From Massariosphaeria phaeospora (taxonomy: Eukaryota; Ascomycota; Dothideomycetes; Pleosporales), in assembly GCA_011032825.1 (NCBI GenBank), contig JAADJZ010000005.1, positions 1,307,001 through 1,371,000 of the forward strand: DNA of 64,000 bases, written 5' to 3'. The position numbers and the translations under genes were made by a program. A model generated the notes under the pieces. The model was not told the DNA's origin, did no database searches, and saw only the letters and a program-made list of their open reading frames with translations. Shown in pieces: positions 32,947 to 44,822 of this stretch (position 1 is the first letter of the stretch; the number at the start of each line of letters is the position of its first letter).

Positions 32947-33997
32947 CTACCTCCTCCCCGGCTTCTTCGGCTTCGCAAACCCCCTCTTCTCCTCCACCCT
33001 CGCGCTCTCAAACTCCTCCTCAACCACCTCCCCCGTAACCTCCTTCGGATCCGCCGCCTCAATTCTCTTCGCAACCTTCAGCCCCGCCTCGCCCTGCGCC
33101 AACGCAATCACATTGCTGCGGCTCGCCGCATACAGCATGCGCTCCTTGATCTTGGCGCCGCTCGGACACGTCGAGATGAAGACGATGGACGCGGCGGCGT
33201 CGGCGTGCCGGTAGAAGGAGAAGCGCGGCTCGGCGCCGTCGATGGCAGACGAGAGCGACGACGGCGTGGCAGAGGATACGGAGGCGAGTTGCAGCGTCTC
33301 GCTCGCTACGTCCATGCGCAGCTGCACCAGGTTCTCACTACTGCTGCTAACACTGCCCTCGCCCAGCGCGCGCAGCGCAGCCGCGATGTCGCCGTCGGCG
33401 CGCACGGCAATGCGGCCGCCCTGCGCCAGGCCCTGCCCGCCGGTGCCGCGGCTCTCCAGCGCCTCCTGGTCGCGTATATCGCGCGCGCTCTGCTCCTCGG
33501 CGGTGAGCGGGTCCGCGCTGTCAGTGTGCTGCCGGTGCTTCTGCCAGCCCTTGGCCGTGAGGTCGTCGGCCTCGGTGCAGAAGACGCTTTCGGGGAAGTG
33601 GTCGCCGCCGAGGTCGCGCACGAGGGTGAGGCGCGTGGCGGCGAACAGCATTTTCTGGCGGACGGGCGCGGCGTTGGGCACGTAGGTGATGGCGACGAGG
33701 GACTTGTCGGGCGAGGAGAGGGTGTCGGAGCGCCGGAGCAGGATGTACAGGGCTTCGGTGGGTTGGATGTGCGAGGTTAGGTTGGCGAGGTCGGAGAGGA
33801 AGGAGGATGAGGTTGATGGGATGGTGGCGCCGGGTACGATTTGCTCGTTGGAGATTGTGGCGGTGAGGCCGCGGTCTGAGGGCGAGGTTACGAGGTTTCC
33901 AAGAGCTGTTTGAAGCTCTTGGGATGCTGGGCGAGGGTGTTAGTAGGCTGGACCACGAAGTACGTGACGAGAACTTGCCGGAAATTCCCGATTGCAT
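32947..33997 (-). CDS. twf1: Twinfilin, actin-monomer-binding protein with two ADF-H domains
   Basis: Exons 33997-33979 and 33926-32947, 332 residues. Twinfilin sequesters ADP-actin monomers and caps filament ends at sites of polarised growth. The start reads MQSGISASQELQTALGNL once the first intron is removed. That intron is GC-AG, with donor G/GCAAGT. The first ADF-homology domain covers about residues 5-140 (EALYILLRRS, KMLFAATRLTLVRDLG); the second about 175-310 (PRFSFYRHADAAASIVFIST, KERMLYAASRSNVI). The C-terminal basic tail ends KPKKPGRR, as in other twinfilins. No defects seen. The upstream minus-strand ATG at 34128 belongs to a different frame and was not used. Confidence 0.87.
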
Positions 33998-34283
33998 GCT
34001 GGGCGGTTGAATTGGGTAGACAGCGCTAGCTGTCTGATATCTGCAGTTATCCGAGCAGACGAGGAGGTCAAAATGTTGCAGTCGGAGCTTAGGTTGACGT
34101 CGTCGGATGTAGCGGGGGCGGGGAACATTGTCTTGGCATAAACTTTCCTCCTATTGGTGGGTACCCATGTTCATAGGAAATTACGCTGTCTGTTAGACGG
34201 ATTACATGGATCTAAAAGAATAGTTCTGAACGGTCTACCTAGAGCCACGGAGGTTAGAAATCGCGCCCCAACACACTTGCAAT

Positions 34284-35665
34284 CTACTCCTCATACTTTC
34301 CGCCGGGTATCATTTCCCTTCCCTTTTCCAGCACCCCCTTCAGATACTCGTAGACAGTAAACGTCACTGCCTGCCCAGGAGCAACGCGCATGATGCGAGG
34401 CGTGATGCCTTTGTAAAAACTACGGCTGCCTTCTTGCTTCCACATCTCCCTACAACGAACGACACATGTATTAGCACCATGTCCAACATAACCTGAACAT
34501 ATGGGGACTCTAAGAAGAACTTACCTCGATATAACAAGGATTCTCTGCAGCGCACTCAGTCCCGGCAGCGCAGGCGTCTTCTGCAACCTCGTCTTGATCG
34601 TATCGATCGGTGCATTGCTCAACGGGCCCATGGCTCCCGACACCATGCCAATAAGCATCGTCTCGTAGCTCGGTAGATCCGTGGTACCATGGTAATTCTG
34701 CAGTGCAGCTCTGGCCTCGGAGTACGCTGTAAAGTTTACAGCTTGGTTTGTGCCTTGACGGAGCGCCGTCAACGAGACACCGCGGTAGAGAGCTCCGAAA
34801 CCTTCCTCCTTAATGACGGTGTAGAGAGCGTGCGCAGCGTTGCGGTATTTCGGGACGTCGAGGGGGTCAGCCATCGAGTGGTGTTGGGCTTGGAGGCGGA
34901 TTTTAATGACTTCCATGGGGGTGACGACCATGACGGCTTCGGTTACGCCGGCAAAGAGACCAGCTAGGCCGTGTGAGCAATTGTGCGCAGAGCCTTGCAT
35001 ATATACTGCTACTGTTTCTGTATGTGACTGTTTATAGGGTAGCCACAAGATCATGGTGAGAGGAACATTCTTCAGTCGTGCAGAACACAGCAAGGAAACG
35101 CATACGTACCTAGAAAAGTGGATTTGCTGGTGACAGCGCCTTTCTGATCCGCCAGCATTTGCTTGTACCATTCATAGCTTGTGAATCGTATTGCCATTTT
35201 CGGGACGATGCCCGTAAGCACTGCACCGAGGCCTTTGTAGAGACCTAATGCAGTTTCTCGTTTTACAATATCAGCGCCAGTTGTGATGAAGCCACGACGT
35301 TTCAACTTTACCAACGTATGTTAGCAAAAGTGGTGATCAACTTGATGGTCTCGAACTGTGCTGAGGCGTGCAACTTACACCAGGCGCTCGAGCTCTCCGT
35401 GAAAGCTGCATTCGGACTTTGATTGTGTCTAATCATAGTTAGGCCTCCGTGACGATAACTGAGAACCGTATGGTATGTTATATTTACCTAAGGGGTGGCA
35501 CGCGAGTGCTTCCATCATTCCAGCACCTCCACCAGCTGTGGCCCGAATCAGCCACTTGACTCCAAGCTCATATGTTCGCATTCATGTTCTGGACTCACCA
35601 ATCAGGTTCGTAGCTGCCGAAGCAGGTGGCTTCCCGCCTGGCCCCTGGGTCGACTTTGCAGACAT
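34284..35665 (-). CDS. sfc1: Mitochondrial succinate/fumarate carrier
   Basis: Six exons: 35665-35599, 35535-35488, 35428-35379, 35305-35110, 34963-34525 and 34449-34284, 321 residues. It exchanges cytosolic succinate for mitochondrial fumarate across the inner membrane and is needed for growth on C2 compounds in yeast. All three carrier signatures are present: HPLDTIKVRMQ, TPMEVIKIRLQ and APIDTIKTRLQ. GLYKGLGAVLTGIVPKMAIR and LRQGTNQAVNFTAY are diagnostic of the Sfc1/Acr1 subfamily. The N-terminus (MSAKSTQGPGGKPPASAATN) is short and polar, as usual for carriers. The exon-intron pattern is dense at the 5' end, leaving a 48-bp exon. Confidence 0.88.
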
Positions 35666-37310
35666 AATGTACTCGGTGAGGGAGTTCTTTGCTGGGTGGC
35701 CTGTTCGATTTGTTGAGGTCCGCTATGCGAAGCCGTACGTGGCTCTTCCACAGATTCGACGACACTTGGCGCCGTTAAGCTCAACCGTAGAGGCGGTCCC
35801 GCTGATGACGGCAACCTGGTCCAATCACGAACAGCGAATTTGTATTATCTTTTTCGAAGTACGATCGACGCCTGGAGAAGACGTTCAAGTGTGGATTCTG
35901 GAGAAGACGAGGCACGTCTCCCACCGCACGATGTGTGTGTTCGATTGGAGAGCTCTTGCTTAGTTCCAGAGCTCCAGCTAGCTCTTTCCCGTTATCGGCT
36001 ATGCAAATTGTAGACAAAGGAAGCTTCCAAGATTATGCACAGAATCAAGAATAAGACGAAAGCAAAATATCTTGGAACACAAAGGAGAACAGCAGCCTGA
36101 ATGACAGGGCAGGGAAACCGCCTTATGATATTACTTGAGCTGGACTACCCTACCTACCCGCGGGTGTCAGGAATAAGAGTCGAGTCGCTCCGCCCGGGGG
36201 CCTCGGCCTTGCGTGAGCCCAGACTTGCGTGAGGGCACGCGTTCGCGTTCGTCCTGCATCACCACACGCTTCGGAGCATCGGAGAAACTTGGCACGGGCG
36301 CCCGTATTCCCGAGCTGTACCCCGGATTTCGCGCGCCGTGGACGAGCGGAAGGTGAAGCTGTCCGGTAAGAGATCGGCTGCTAAGGAATGTATTTTCCGG
36401 CTGAGCTGGTTCGTCAGAGCAAGCAAGCGCTGTCCGCTGTAGCCGCTCTAGGCTATGAGAAAATGCAGTTGTGGTAGAGGCGAACTGAATTGAACTGAAT
36501 CGGCCGCTGGAACTTGTGACAGCGAATTGGCGCGGGGATGCGCGCGGACCCATGTGAATATGTTTTGGTTTGGTTTGGTGGTGCAGTCTTCGGCTTCTGA
36601 AAGCATGACGTCGAAAACAGCCGAAGAGCCGCACGTGCCATCCACCCATCTCTCAATGCGGGGTGACGACTCCGGCTCTGTCCGACCACGGCCACAATAC
36701 GGAGAACCACAGCCCCCCTCGGCTGCAAACTTTCTGACAACACTGCCATGTGCCAATTCATCGTTGAATGTCAGCCGAGGTTAATCGCACTCGGACTCTT
36801 TGTCAGGTGGTAAAAAACATTCCAAGCAATCCTCCAAGACTTTGCATTTTACATGTATTCGAAGAACCATCTAACTACGCCCCTCCCCTCCTTCCCCCGT
36901 CATCAGCGCAGGTATCATACCAACCCCAACCCCAACACCAACCACCTATTTTACCGACCCAAGACAACCCACACTGGACACAAAAGAACGCCGCGCCCAA
37001 CCATCCAGAGTCTATACATGTACAAAACGCCAATGCTTGATAGGCGAACGAAATGTCATGCCATGAAGCTTCACCGTGCGTCCCGGCCAGTACAGCCAGC
37101 CGCGCCGTGCTGGAGAGAGCCTACGCCCTGTGAGTGGATATGTTCAGATAAAAAGGAGACGAGAAAGACGGACAAATATATCGCACGCTATTGAAATGCA
37201 TGCTGCGAGACTAAGATTGACATAAAGAGACGTAGGAAGTGGGTCGAGTGCAACACCAGAAAGCACATGCTTTTGAGAAGATCGATATGCAAGTACAGAA
37301 AAGTGAAACG
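35666..37310. other. Intergenic region sfc1 - Sec7 gene
   Basis: About 1.6 kb with no supported gene. Open frames (for example 36167-36761 minus, 36768-37194 plus) lack motifs and overlap one another. A CCCCAACCCCAACACCAACC tract lies at 36922-36942. Confidence 0.45.
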
Positions 37311-40300
37311 CTATGCCTCGACAGCTTGAGATTTGGGCAGGCTACCCATATCTGCCTCGTTACCCATTATGTGCTCCGCCGACCTTCGATCTTTCGTAAA
37401 CGACTCTTCTTCGATTTCGCTCATTTCTGATTCTACATCCGAGTCATGCTCCCGGCCGTTCGCAGATGTGCGGAAGTTGGCGGGAGTTATGGTTTGAGAA
37501 GAAACATGGCGTTGTTTTCGGGTTTCGTTAGAGAAGCGTCGTGAAGTAGCGTCCTCGGGCTCATTGAGTGTCGGAGCACCTAACACGGTGGCCGAGCCAT
37601 CACTGATGACGCTACCGTCTCTCCCATCAACAGATCCAGTCTCTTGCACGGCTTCCTGGGCTTGTTTCCGGATCTTCAGTTTCTCTTCTGCCGAGGAATT
37701 ATGCCAATCGGGGCCAAATGTGATAACCGAAGCTTTTTTCCCATGGACAGTAAAGCTACCTTTCCCCCGGGCCAGACCTTCACTTTCCAGCGTATCATCG
37801 CTGACCACAGTAGATGCGGAATCTCTACCTTTCTGGCTGCGACGATGGGACGAGCCACCGTGGGACTCCCGTAGCGTTCGGTGAAGGCTGCGTCTGACCT
37901 TTGACCGAGATTCTGGTGAGCCAGTGAGAGCAGAATGAGGTCGATCAGCATCTGACTCTGACCCAGGATCAAGTTGCAAGCCTTCTTTAGATGGGTCGGG
38001 TGTGTTTGGTTCTGTGTGATCACCCTCGATAGGCGGAGGCGTTGTGTATCGAGACCCGGTATCGGATGCACCGTCTGAGCTTATGACATCCTCACCGGCG
38101 GTAGATATAGATTGTCGGTGGTCAGCTGGGAATAGTTTGGGTGATTGGGCGTTAGAGCTAACAAGCGAGCCCCGGTGGGTTGAAGGATGCGGACTAAAGG
38201 AGAGGGGCGGGATGCTGAACTCGGAGGAAGGGTTATTAGGACTAGATTGTCGAGACGTTTCTGGGGGTGTTTTAAAAGATTCCTCCCCGAAATCCGTGTC
38301 TCGCGAAGATTTTGTCCCTGGTCGGGCTGAAGATGTCGCGGGGGAGAGGGGTGGTTTGTTAACACCAGTGAGCGAACTTGCTCTCGAGCCCAATCGGGCC
38401 AAGCCGCTGATTTTAGCAGTTCTTGTAGATTGCTGCGGTGAGGGTTGAGGCTCTGAGGTCGGTGAAGGTAGCGAGATTCCAGCGATGCGATCGTTCCGCG
38501 CTTGCTTTTCCGCCGCACTTTGCTTCTCCTCTTCGAGTTCTTGCGCTAATATGTCTCGATGGCATTTCATGCGCCAGATCTCGATCCGGGCCCATTTCAG
38601 CTTCGCCGAAAGACGACCCGCAGCATGTATGACATGATCCCTGGTCTTGGGCTGTATAGGCGCGAGAATTTGAAGATGCCTCGCATCTCTGAGGCGAACT
38701 TCGAGCTGTCTGATCGACTGTGTAAGCTTTTCTTCGGATTCGGAGATCCGCATTTGCATTAGGTCCTTTCGGGCGTTCATCATCTGCTGGGCAAATTGAC
38801 TGTCAATCTTGCCGCTTTGAATGGTGACCTCGCCAGTCGCAGTCGGGATTGACTTGGTAGAATGTGACGACTCCAATCGCCGCATACCTCGATTTCTCTG
38901 ACCTTCATACAGGCCCCCTATCATGCCCCTAGGTCTAACACCCAGAGTCTCGAAAGCGGCCGAGTAATTTAGCATTCCGAGCCAGTCGTTCAGATCCTTC
39001 TCAGAATCAGCAAGGAAAATCTCCTCACCAGCTCTTGAGAACATAACGAAGGAGTTCTTGTGTTTTTTGTACGTGTTGTCGACTAGCGCCACTGCTCCAT
39101 CCATGGGAATGATGTGATCCTGCTTGAAGTCTTGCATCGGTGGCTGAAACAGCACGATACCTGACTCGGCGTGTTTTTGATGATGGTCATGCTGGGTCAT
39201 TAGGTTTTCCGCCCAACCAGAATTCCGGAATAGGGAGAGACCAGAGCGAGTGAGAACAGCGCCCCACTTCTGCCAGGGCGACCGCGCTTTCTTTCGCTTA
39301 GCATCCTTCCTCCAAAGGACTCCAACTTTAGTCACGGGCATTTCCACAATGCCGACCGAAGTTTCTAGTGGATTCTCCTGCGTAGCCTGTGACATGTATG
39401 CTTCGGGCCTTGATCGTGAGGATACAATTTGGATAATTCCGTACTTGGAAAATGACTTGTAAAGGTTCTTGGTGTCGAGGGTGGGTGCGGAGCCGAGGTA
39501 ATTGTATGGATCGTCCAAATTCATGACCTCCTTGATGCTTGGTCGGAGGATATCGAGCTTGCCTTCCAAAATTAGAGTATAGGGGTCTATAGGTTCTCGC
39601 GTAACCTTCTTCGCTGGGTCCTGCATAGGACCTTTAAGAGCTGCAGTCCGCTTACTTCGTCGCATTGTTATACCCTTCAAATCTACCTCATCCTCGATAT
39701 GAATGAATGGAGTATAGACGGTGTTGTCGTATATGCATCCGAGAACATCTTCGGAAACGCCTTCACAAGACGAGTTTTTGATGTAATCGAGTCTTTGCAT
39801 TTTCCTTTTGTTGTTCTTGTTGAAGAAGTCCGTATGAAGGATTACAATCGAAAATGAAATGAAATATGCCTTGTCTGTGAAGGGTCAGCGACGCAACCTA
39901 GGGAATAAAAATCAACATACCTGGGCTAAGGTAGATACCAGGATTGCACTCGTGGTATCGATCAGCGAACCCCTGGAGGACTCGATCAATCTGCTGCGTT
40001 TCTTTCGGCAACTCCACTTGCATAAGGAGCTTGCGTATCGCCATGTCGATAGGATCTCCGAAGAAGGCAAACTTTCGCATATAACTGCGTAGCACGGCGA
40101 GCATAAACAAGTCAGCAGTCTTGGTTAAGTAACTGGCGATTGCACTCTTGTCAAAGTTATTCTCTTCCAGCCGTTCCAGATAACGACCGGGCGGTTCGCC
40201 TTCTTCACGTTCGGGCAACACGAGGGTTTCTCGACTAATGTTCAAAGAGGTTTGATGAGACGATAACCCGGAAGCACCTGGGAATCCGTGAGCTGGAGAA

Positions 40301-41737
40301 CCATGCCTCGGTGAATGTGGCTCGGAGTTCTGACGAAATCTTGCACTCAATCCAAACAGGTTGCTCAGGCTGCTCCTTCCAGCAGTCGATGTCGAATTTC
40401 GGCCACTGGTGGCGTATGGTGGGGTCGGCGGGGGCGCATCGTCGGAGCGTCCACCCAAAGATCCCATGGTCGAGGAGCGGCCTCTCATAGTAAGCCTGAT
40501 CGGCCCACCAGCATTGGGAGAGGAGCGAGAGGAGCGAACGGATTTGGTAGAATCATTCCTAAGGAGAGCAGCCGAACCATGTGAGGCTAGATTCATAGAG
40601 GCAGCGGCTAGAACTACCTGTGAAGGCGAAGGCATCGGCGGTGTCTTGGCACCATTTTCGCGGTCATGCTGGCGGGAGTGGTGAAGCGCAGTCAAGGGAG
40701 GGCTTTCGCCTGACGGAGAATGATGGGGCGAGCCGGAGCTAATGCCACTCGTAGAGGCGCGGGGTGTTGCGGGTGCAGTATCGGGGAACTGAGGAGGATC
40801 AATCTTCATGGGGAGGGGGAATAAGGATGGGCGCTGCTTGTTCCGTCGCCCGAATCGAAATCGGCCTGAACTGACTTGCGACGTCGGGTGGGGCCGTGGG
40901 GTTTGCTCGAAGGAGACATGACCACCCGAACTGGCGTCAGACCGGGACGACTCGGAGGCGCGGGGCACAGGAAGGGACAAGGACGTGCCTTCGGCGTTCT
41001 CGTGGGGCGATTCGGTAAGAGTGTCCGGTCGCTGGGTCGTGGACAGTCTCGACGACTCGTCCACGTAACTGCCCTGGCTCTTCATGAAGCGGAAGGGACC
41101 TCGCTTGAGGTCGGAGCTGCTCTTCTTGTCCATGGACTTGCGGAGGTCCGGTCGCTCGAGCGACGTCGGGTCAAACGAGCGTCTGCGGAGACTGAACTGC
41201 TGGAGCCTGCCTCGTCGTTTCGGCGCCGAGTCGTCCTGGTCGATCATGGTAGGCGCCGTCGTGATGATTGCGGGTGCTGCAGCGCGACAGCGGTCAGTGC
41301 TAGTCCTGTGTACATGGGCTGGAAAGGAGGGGGTGCTACATACTACCATTATTGCCCGCCGGCATGGCAGGAACCGGCGGGGCATGGTCGTTGGCGGCCT
41401 GCTCCTTTGCCTTGACCGACAGCTGCGAGTCCGAGGCATGGCGGAAGCGCATCAGACTAAAGCGCCGCGTGTTCGGGGTGGGCTCCTGCACGGGCGGCGA
41501 GGGCGGACGGTCGTGGTTGCGGACTGACCTGGCGGGCCGCGCAACGTCGCTGTCGATGGGCCGGCCGCCATCCTCAGACACGGCGATGCGGTCGACGGCG
41601 TGTGCCCCCAGCTGCTCGGTCGACCTGTTCGCGCCCGCGGGCTTGTCGGCACGCTTGAAGAGGCCGGCGGGATCGAGGGTGCTGCGGCGCTGGAGGTCTC
41701 GCTCGCTGCGGTTCGGTCGGAGCGCCTTCAGAGGCAT
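37311..41737 (-). CDS. Sec7-PH Arf guanine-nucleotide exchange factor (Syt1/EFA6-like)
   Basis: Exons 41737-41344, 41276-39921 and 39874-37311, 1437 residues. It would activate Arf GTPases in membrane traffic and polarised growth. A long disordered, Ser/Pro-rich N-terminus is followed by a Sec7 domain at about 480-660: YLERLEENNFDKSAIASYL, then MLAVLRSYMRKFAFFGDPID, then across the intron KAYFISFSIVILHTDFFN. The region around HTDFFNKNNKRKMQR corresponds to the conserved NTD-hN motif of Sec7 proteins. A PH domain follows at about 760-900 (VGVLWRKDAKRKKARSPWQK to DLNDWLGMLNYSA), then a helical segment and another long polar tail. Domain order matches yeast Syt1 and EFA6-type exchange factors; which one is the orthologue is unresolved. 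Confidence 0.8.
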
Positions 41738-42437
41738 TGCGCGCGTCGACTAGCAGCTCATGTAGGCAGAGGCGGGTCGTATTGCGCGGCACATGGCACC
41801 GTCGGGAAGGTGAGGATGTGGAGGGTGCGGTGCCAGGCTGAGGACCAGGGTGGATGGGGGACGGGGATGGGATATCGGCCGGGGCGGAGGCTGGGGTCGT
41901 CGTCTGGCGTCACCACGGCGAGCAGCGGCAGCACGTACAGACAGGCTGGCCCAGAGACGCAGCGTAGCGATGGACAATGGGGGGCAGCTGAGCGGCAGAG
42001 GCCACGGGCGTCGCGGTGCAGGACTGCGAACGGGGTGTGGTGTCAAGGCTGGCCGCCGACGCATTGGTACCTGGACCAGTACCTGGCTGCGTCTGCGGTG
42101 GGCGGTGTGCCGGTCGGCGGCATCGCCTCTGGCCTCTGGAGCTGATGCGCCGCCTGGAGCGCTGGCCGCGGACGGCTGGCTCGGCGTGGTGGCCAATGGG
42201 AACCTTACCTAGGCAGCCCGTACTCGCGGCGGGGGTCGCATCACCATCCATCACGACAAGGCACCGCCACCTCCACCGTCGCGGCCGACCTCATCGTTTG
42301 CCGGCAGAAACAAGACGACCCGCACTGCGCTAGACAACCCCGTGCTGCAGCGTGCGGTCGCGCACCCACTATCTATCCACCGACCGCGCTTGTCGTTCGC
42401 CGTGTAGAGAGCCTCTGCATTCTACCCCGCCGTCGCC
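41738..42437. promoter_or_regulatory. Divergent promoter between Sec7-PH gene and ecm14
   Basis: 700 bases of very GC-rich DNA between two divergent start codons. Long overlapping frames here reflect GC content, not genes. Confidence 0.45.
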
Positions 42438-44103
42438 ATGCGCCAGTCCATCGTCGCCGTCCTGAGCCTCATCCTCCTCGCCGCGCCCTCGCTCACGGCA
42501 GCCGCCCCGCACGCGACCACATCGAATGGCAACTGCCTCACAACCACCCCCAGCTCTGCCTTCACGCCGCCGCGAACATGGCGGACCTTGTCGGATGCCA
42601 TCATGCGCAGCATCTGGCGACTGCCGGAGCAGCAACTCGCTTTCGGCACAGGTTTGACAAGCTACCATGCGCCCAGTGATGCTCCGCGAGGCCAGCGACT
42701 GACGCGTTATGGCGAGGACGTGGTGTTGCGCTTCAATGTCAGCACCGCCGCAGAAGCTTCAGCGCTCGCCAAGGCCTCTAATGCTCTGCTTCTCGATGTG
42801 TGGGAGTTCAATGACGACTGGGCAGACATCAGGGTCGCACAGCACGTAGTGAGTCCATGCCCGCCTCTATCCGTCTTCTATCAGCCATTGACTCTTGACC
42901 CAGGTTCCCTCGCTCCTCGCTCTACTCCCGCCGAGTCTGCAGAAAGCCCATGCTCCTCTTATGCGAAATCGCGACCTTACACGGGCTATCTCTGACTCGT
43001 ACCCCTCCCCTTCGCTCACACAATCACATGAAGATCGTTTGTATTCTCCTAGCCTCGAGCCTGCTTCGCACCCAGGTAAAGGTCATCCTTTCTTCCAGAA
43101 CTACCAACCGTTGTCTGTCATCAATCCATGGATGAACCTCATGGCTTCCATGTTTACAACCCACGTTCGGCGAGTTAACGTTGGCATCAGCTACGAAGGA
43201 CGCGATATTCCCGCGCTTCGTGTTGGTGTTTATCCCACCAATAACGACAAGGAGAGTTCGCCCCGGAAGACTGTTCTTGTGACCGGTGGCTCACACGCGC
43301 GCGAGTGGATATCTACGAGCACCGTCAACTATCTCGCTTGGAGTCTGATCAACTCATATGGCAAGGTTCCTTCAGTGACCAAATTACTCGAGTCATTCGA
43401 TTTTGTCTTCGTTCCAACACTGAACCCCGATGGCTATGTGTATTCGTGGGAGACAGATCGCCTGTGGCGGAAGAACCGCCAGCCGACGAGTCTTCGCTTC
43501 TGCCATGGGGTGGATCTCGACCGAAGCTACTCGTACAAGTGGGAAGGCGATTCGACGCGCTCTAGTCCATGCAGTGAGTCATTCGCAGGAGAGGCTCCTT
43601 TCGATGGAGTAGAGGCTCAACGGTTCGCTAAGTGGGCCAAGAATGAGACAGAAAACAACAATGTCGAATTCGTAGGCTTCCTAGATCTCCACTCGTATTC
43701 GCAGCAAATTCTCTACCCGTATGCCTTCTCTTGTGAAGAGGAACCGCCAAGTATTGAAGATCTGGAAGAGTTGGCCTTGGGCCTTGCCAAAGCCATCCGC
43801 ATTTCACGAAATAGGCACACTTACAAAGTCACTTCGGCCTGTGAGGGAAACGTAGCCATCTCCAAGAAAGGCCGTATCCTACTGCCACGCATCGAATCCA
43901 GTGGAGGAAGCGCGCTGGATTGGTTTTATCATGAGTTGAGGGTCAAATACGCGTTCCAGATCAAGCTGCGGGATACCGGCAGCTACGGCTTCTTACTCCC
44001 GAAGGAAAACATTGTCCCAACTGGAGAGGAAATTCTGGATGCTGTTCTTTACTTTGGCCGATTCATGATGGGAGAAGTCGGCTTTGGCTCCCCCTCTAAG
44101 TAG
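42438..44103 (+). CDS. ecm14: Ecm14-like secreted pseudo-carboxypeptidase (M14 family)
   Basis: Exons 42438-42848 and 42904-44103, 536 residues. Signal peptide ([21 protein letters not shown]), an activation-type prodomain, then the carboxypeptidase A fold. The zinc motif H-x-x-E is kept in [11 protein letters not shown], and the third zinc-ligand histidine is likely in [23 protein letters not shown], the substrate-site segment, is kept. The catalytic glutamate of active enzymes (F-E-L-R-D-T-G) is replaced by lysine in [12 protein letters not shown]. Yeast Ecm14 is known to be a catalytically dead member with a role in the cell wall, and this change matches it. It is therefore probably non-enzymatic, acting in the secretory pathway or vacuole. 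Confidence 0.87.
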
Positions 44104-44822
44104 TAGAAGGGAGTCCAGCACGATCGAAGATGGTTGTGCTTGCCATCCCAAAGCGCTCTCGTATCTGACACGCTGGCTAATGTAACAGACAAGCTGGATG
44201 AGTGAGAGGGGTGCGATCAAGGCTAGCAAGGACGAAAGATGACAAAATCGAGGGGTGTGGTGTGCACGAACCTAATCCTTTTGATACTGTAAGATAATCC
44301 AGGAGAATCTCAGCGGATTAGGTAGGTTTCCCCAAACCCATTTTGTCCAGTACACTGGGTAACGTAAGATCAGCGCGTACGTGCAAACTAGTTCATTGTA
44401 TCCGCATCCTACTCCGCGGCGATTGCCAAGGCCAAGTATCAGTTTCGGGTCGTATTCCCGCAGCTGAGGACTGGATTGCTGTCCTAATGCGGCAAGATGG
44501 ATTGATGATACGCGTACGTACAGCATAGCCTCCGAAACAGATAGCTAGCGTGTTAAAGATGTAAGCTCATGAATCCGTGAACCCACTTACGAAGCGGACA
44601 TAACGCGGACTCAGATATCGCTATTTCTGGCTAACGACCATAGTGATGCCTCTTTCGGGCTCTATCTAATGTGCTTGCGGCGCAACTCCAGCCCCTTCCT
44701 TTGTCCGTACTCGACTTGTCCGCGATATATAAGACGCCCGTTCACCCCCATACAATCACAAATGCAAGTCGATCACTAAGTTGCTATCCTACACCCTTCG
44801 TTTCAAATCACACGCGAGCAAC
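44104..44822. other. Intergenic region ecm14-GMC gene
   Basis: 720 bases with no supported gene. A TATATAAG box at about 44726-44733 lies 90 bases before the next start codon. Confidence 0.5.

Noticed and set aside
35475..35963. 162-codon ATG-initiated plus-strand frame antisense to the sfc1 5' end
   Set aside because: Covers sfc1 exons 1-2 and introns on the opposite strand; no domain. Could be revisited if antisense transcription is seen.
40876..41527. Overlapping long plus-strand frames opposite the Sec7-PH gene
   Set aside because: Shadows of the Ser/Arg-rich disordered N-terminus of the minus-strand gene.
41600..42333. Several GC-rich frames between the Sec7-PH gene and ecm14
   Set aside because: Mutually overlapping on both strands, Arg/Gly/Ala-rich, expected from high GC; interpreted as promoter DNA.
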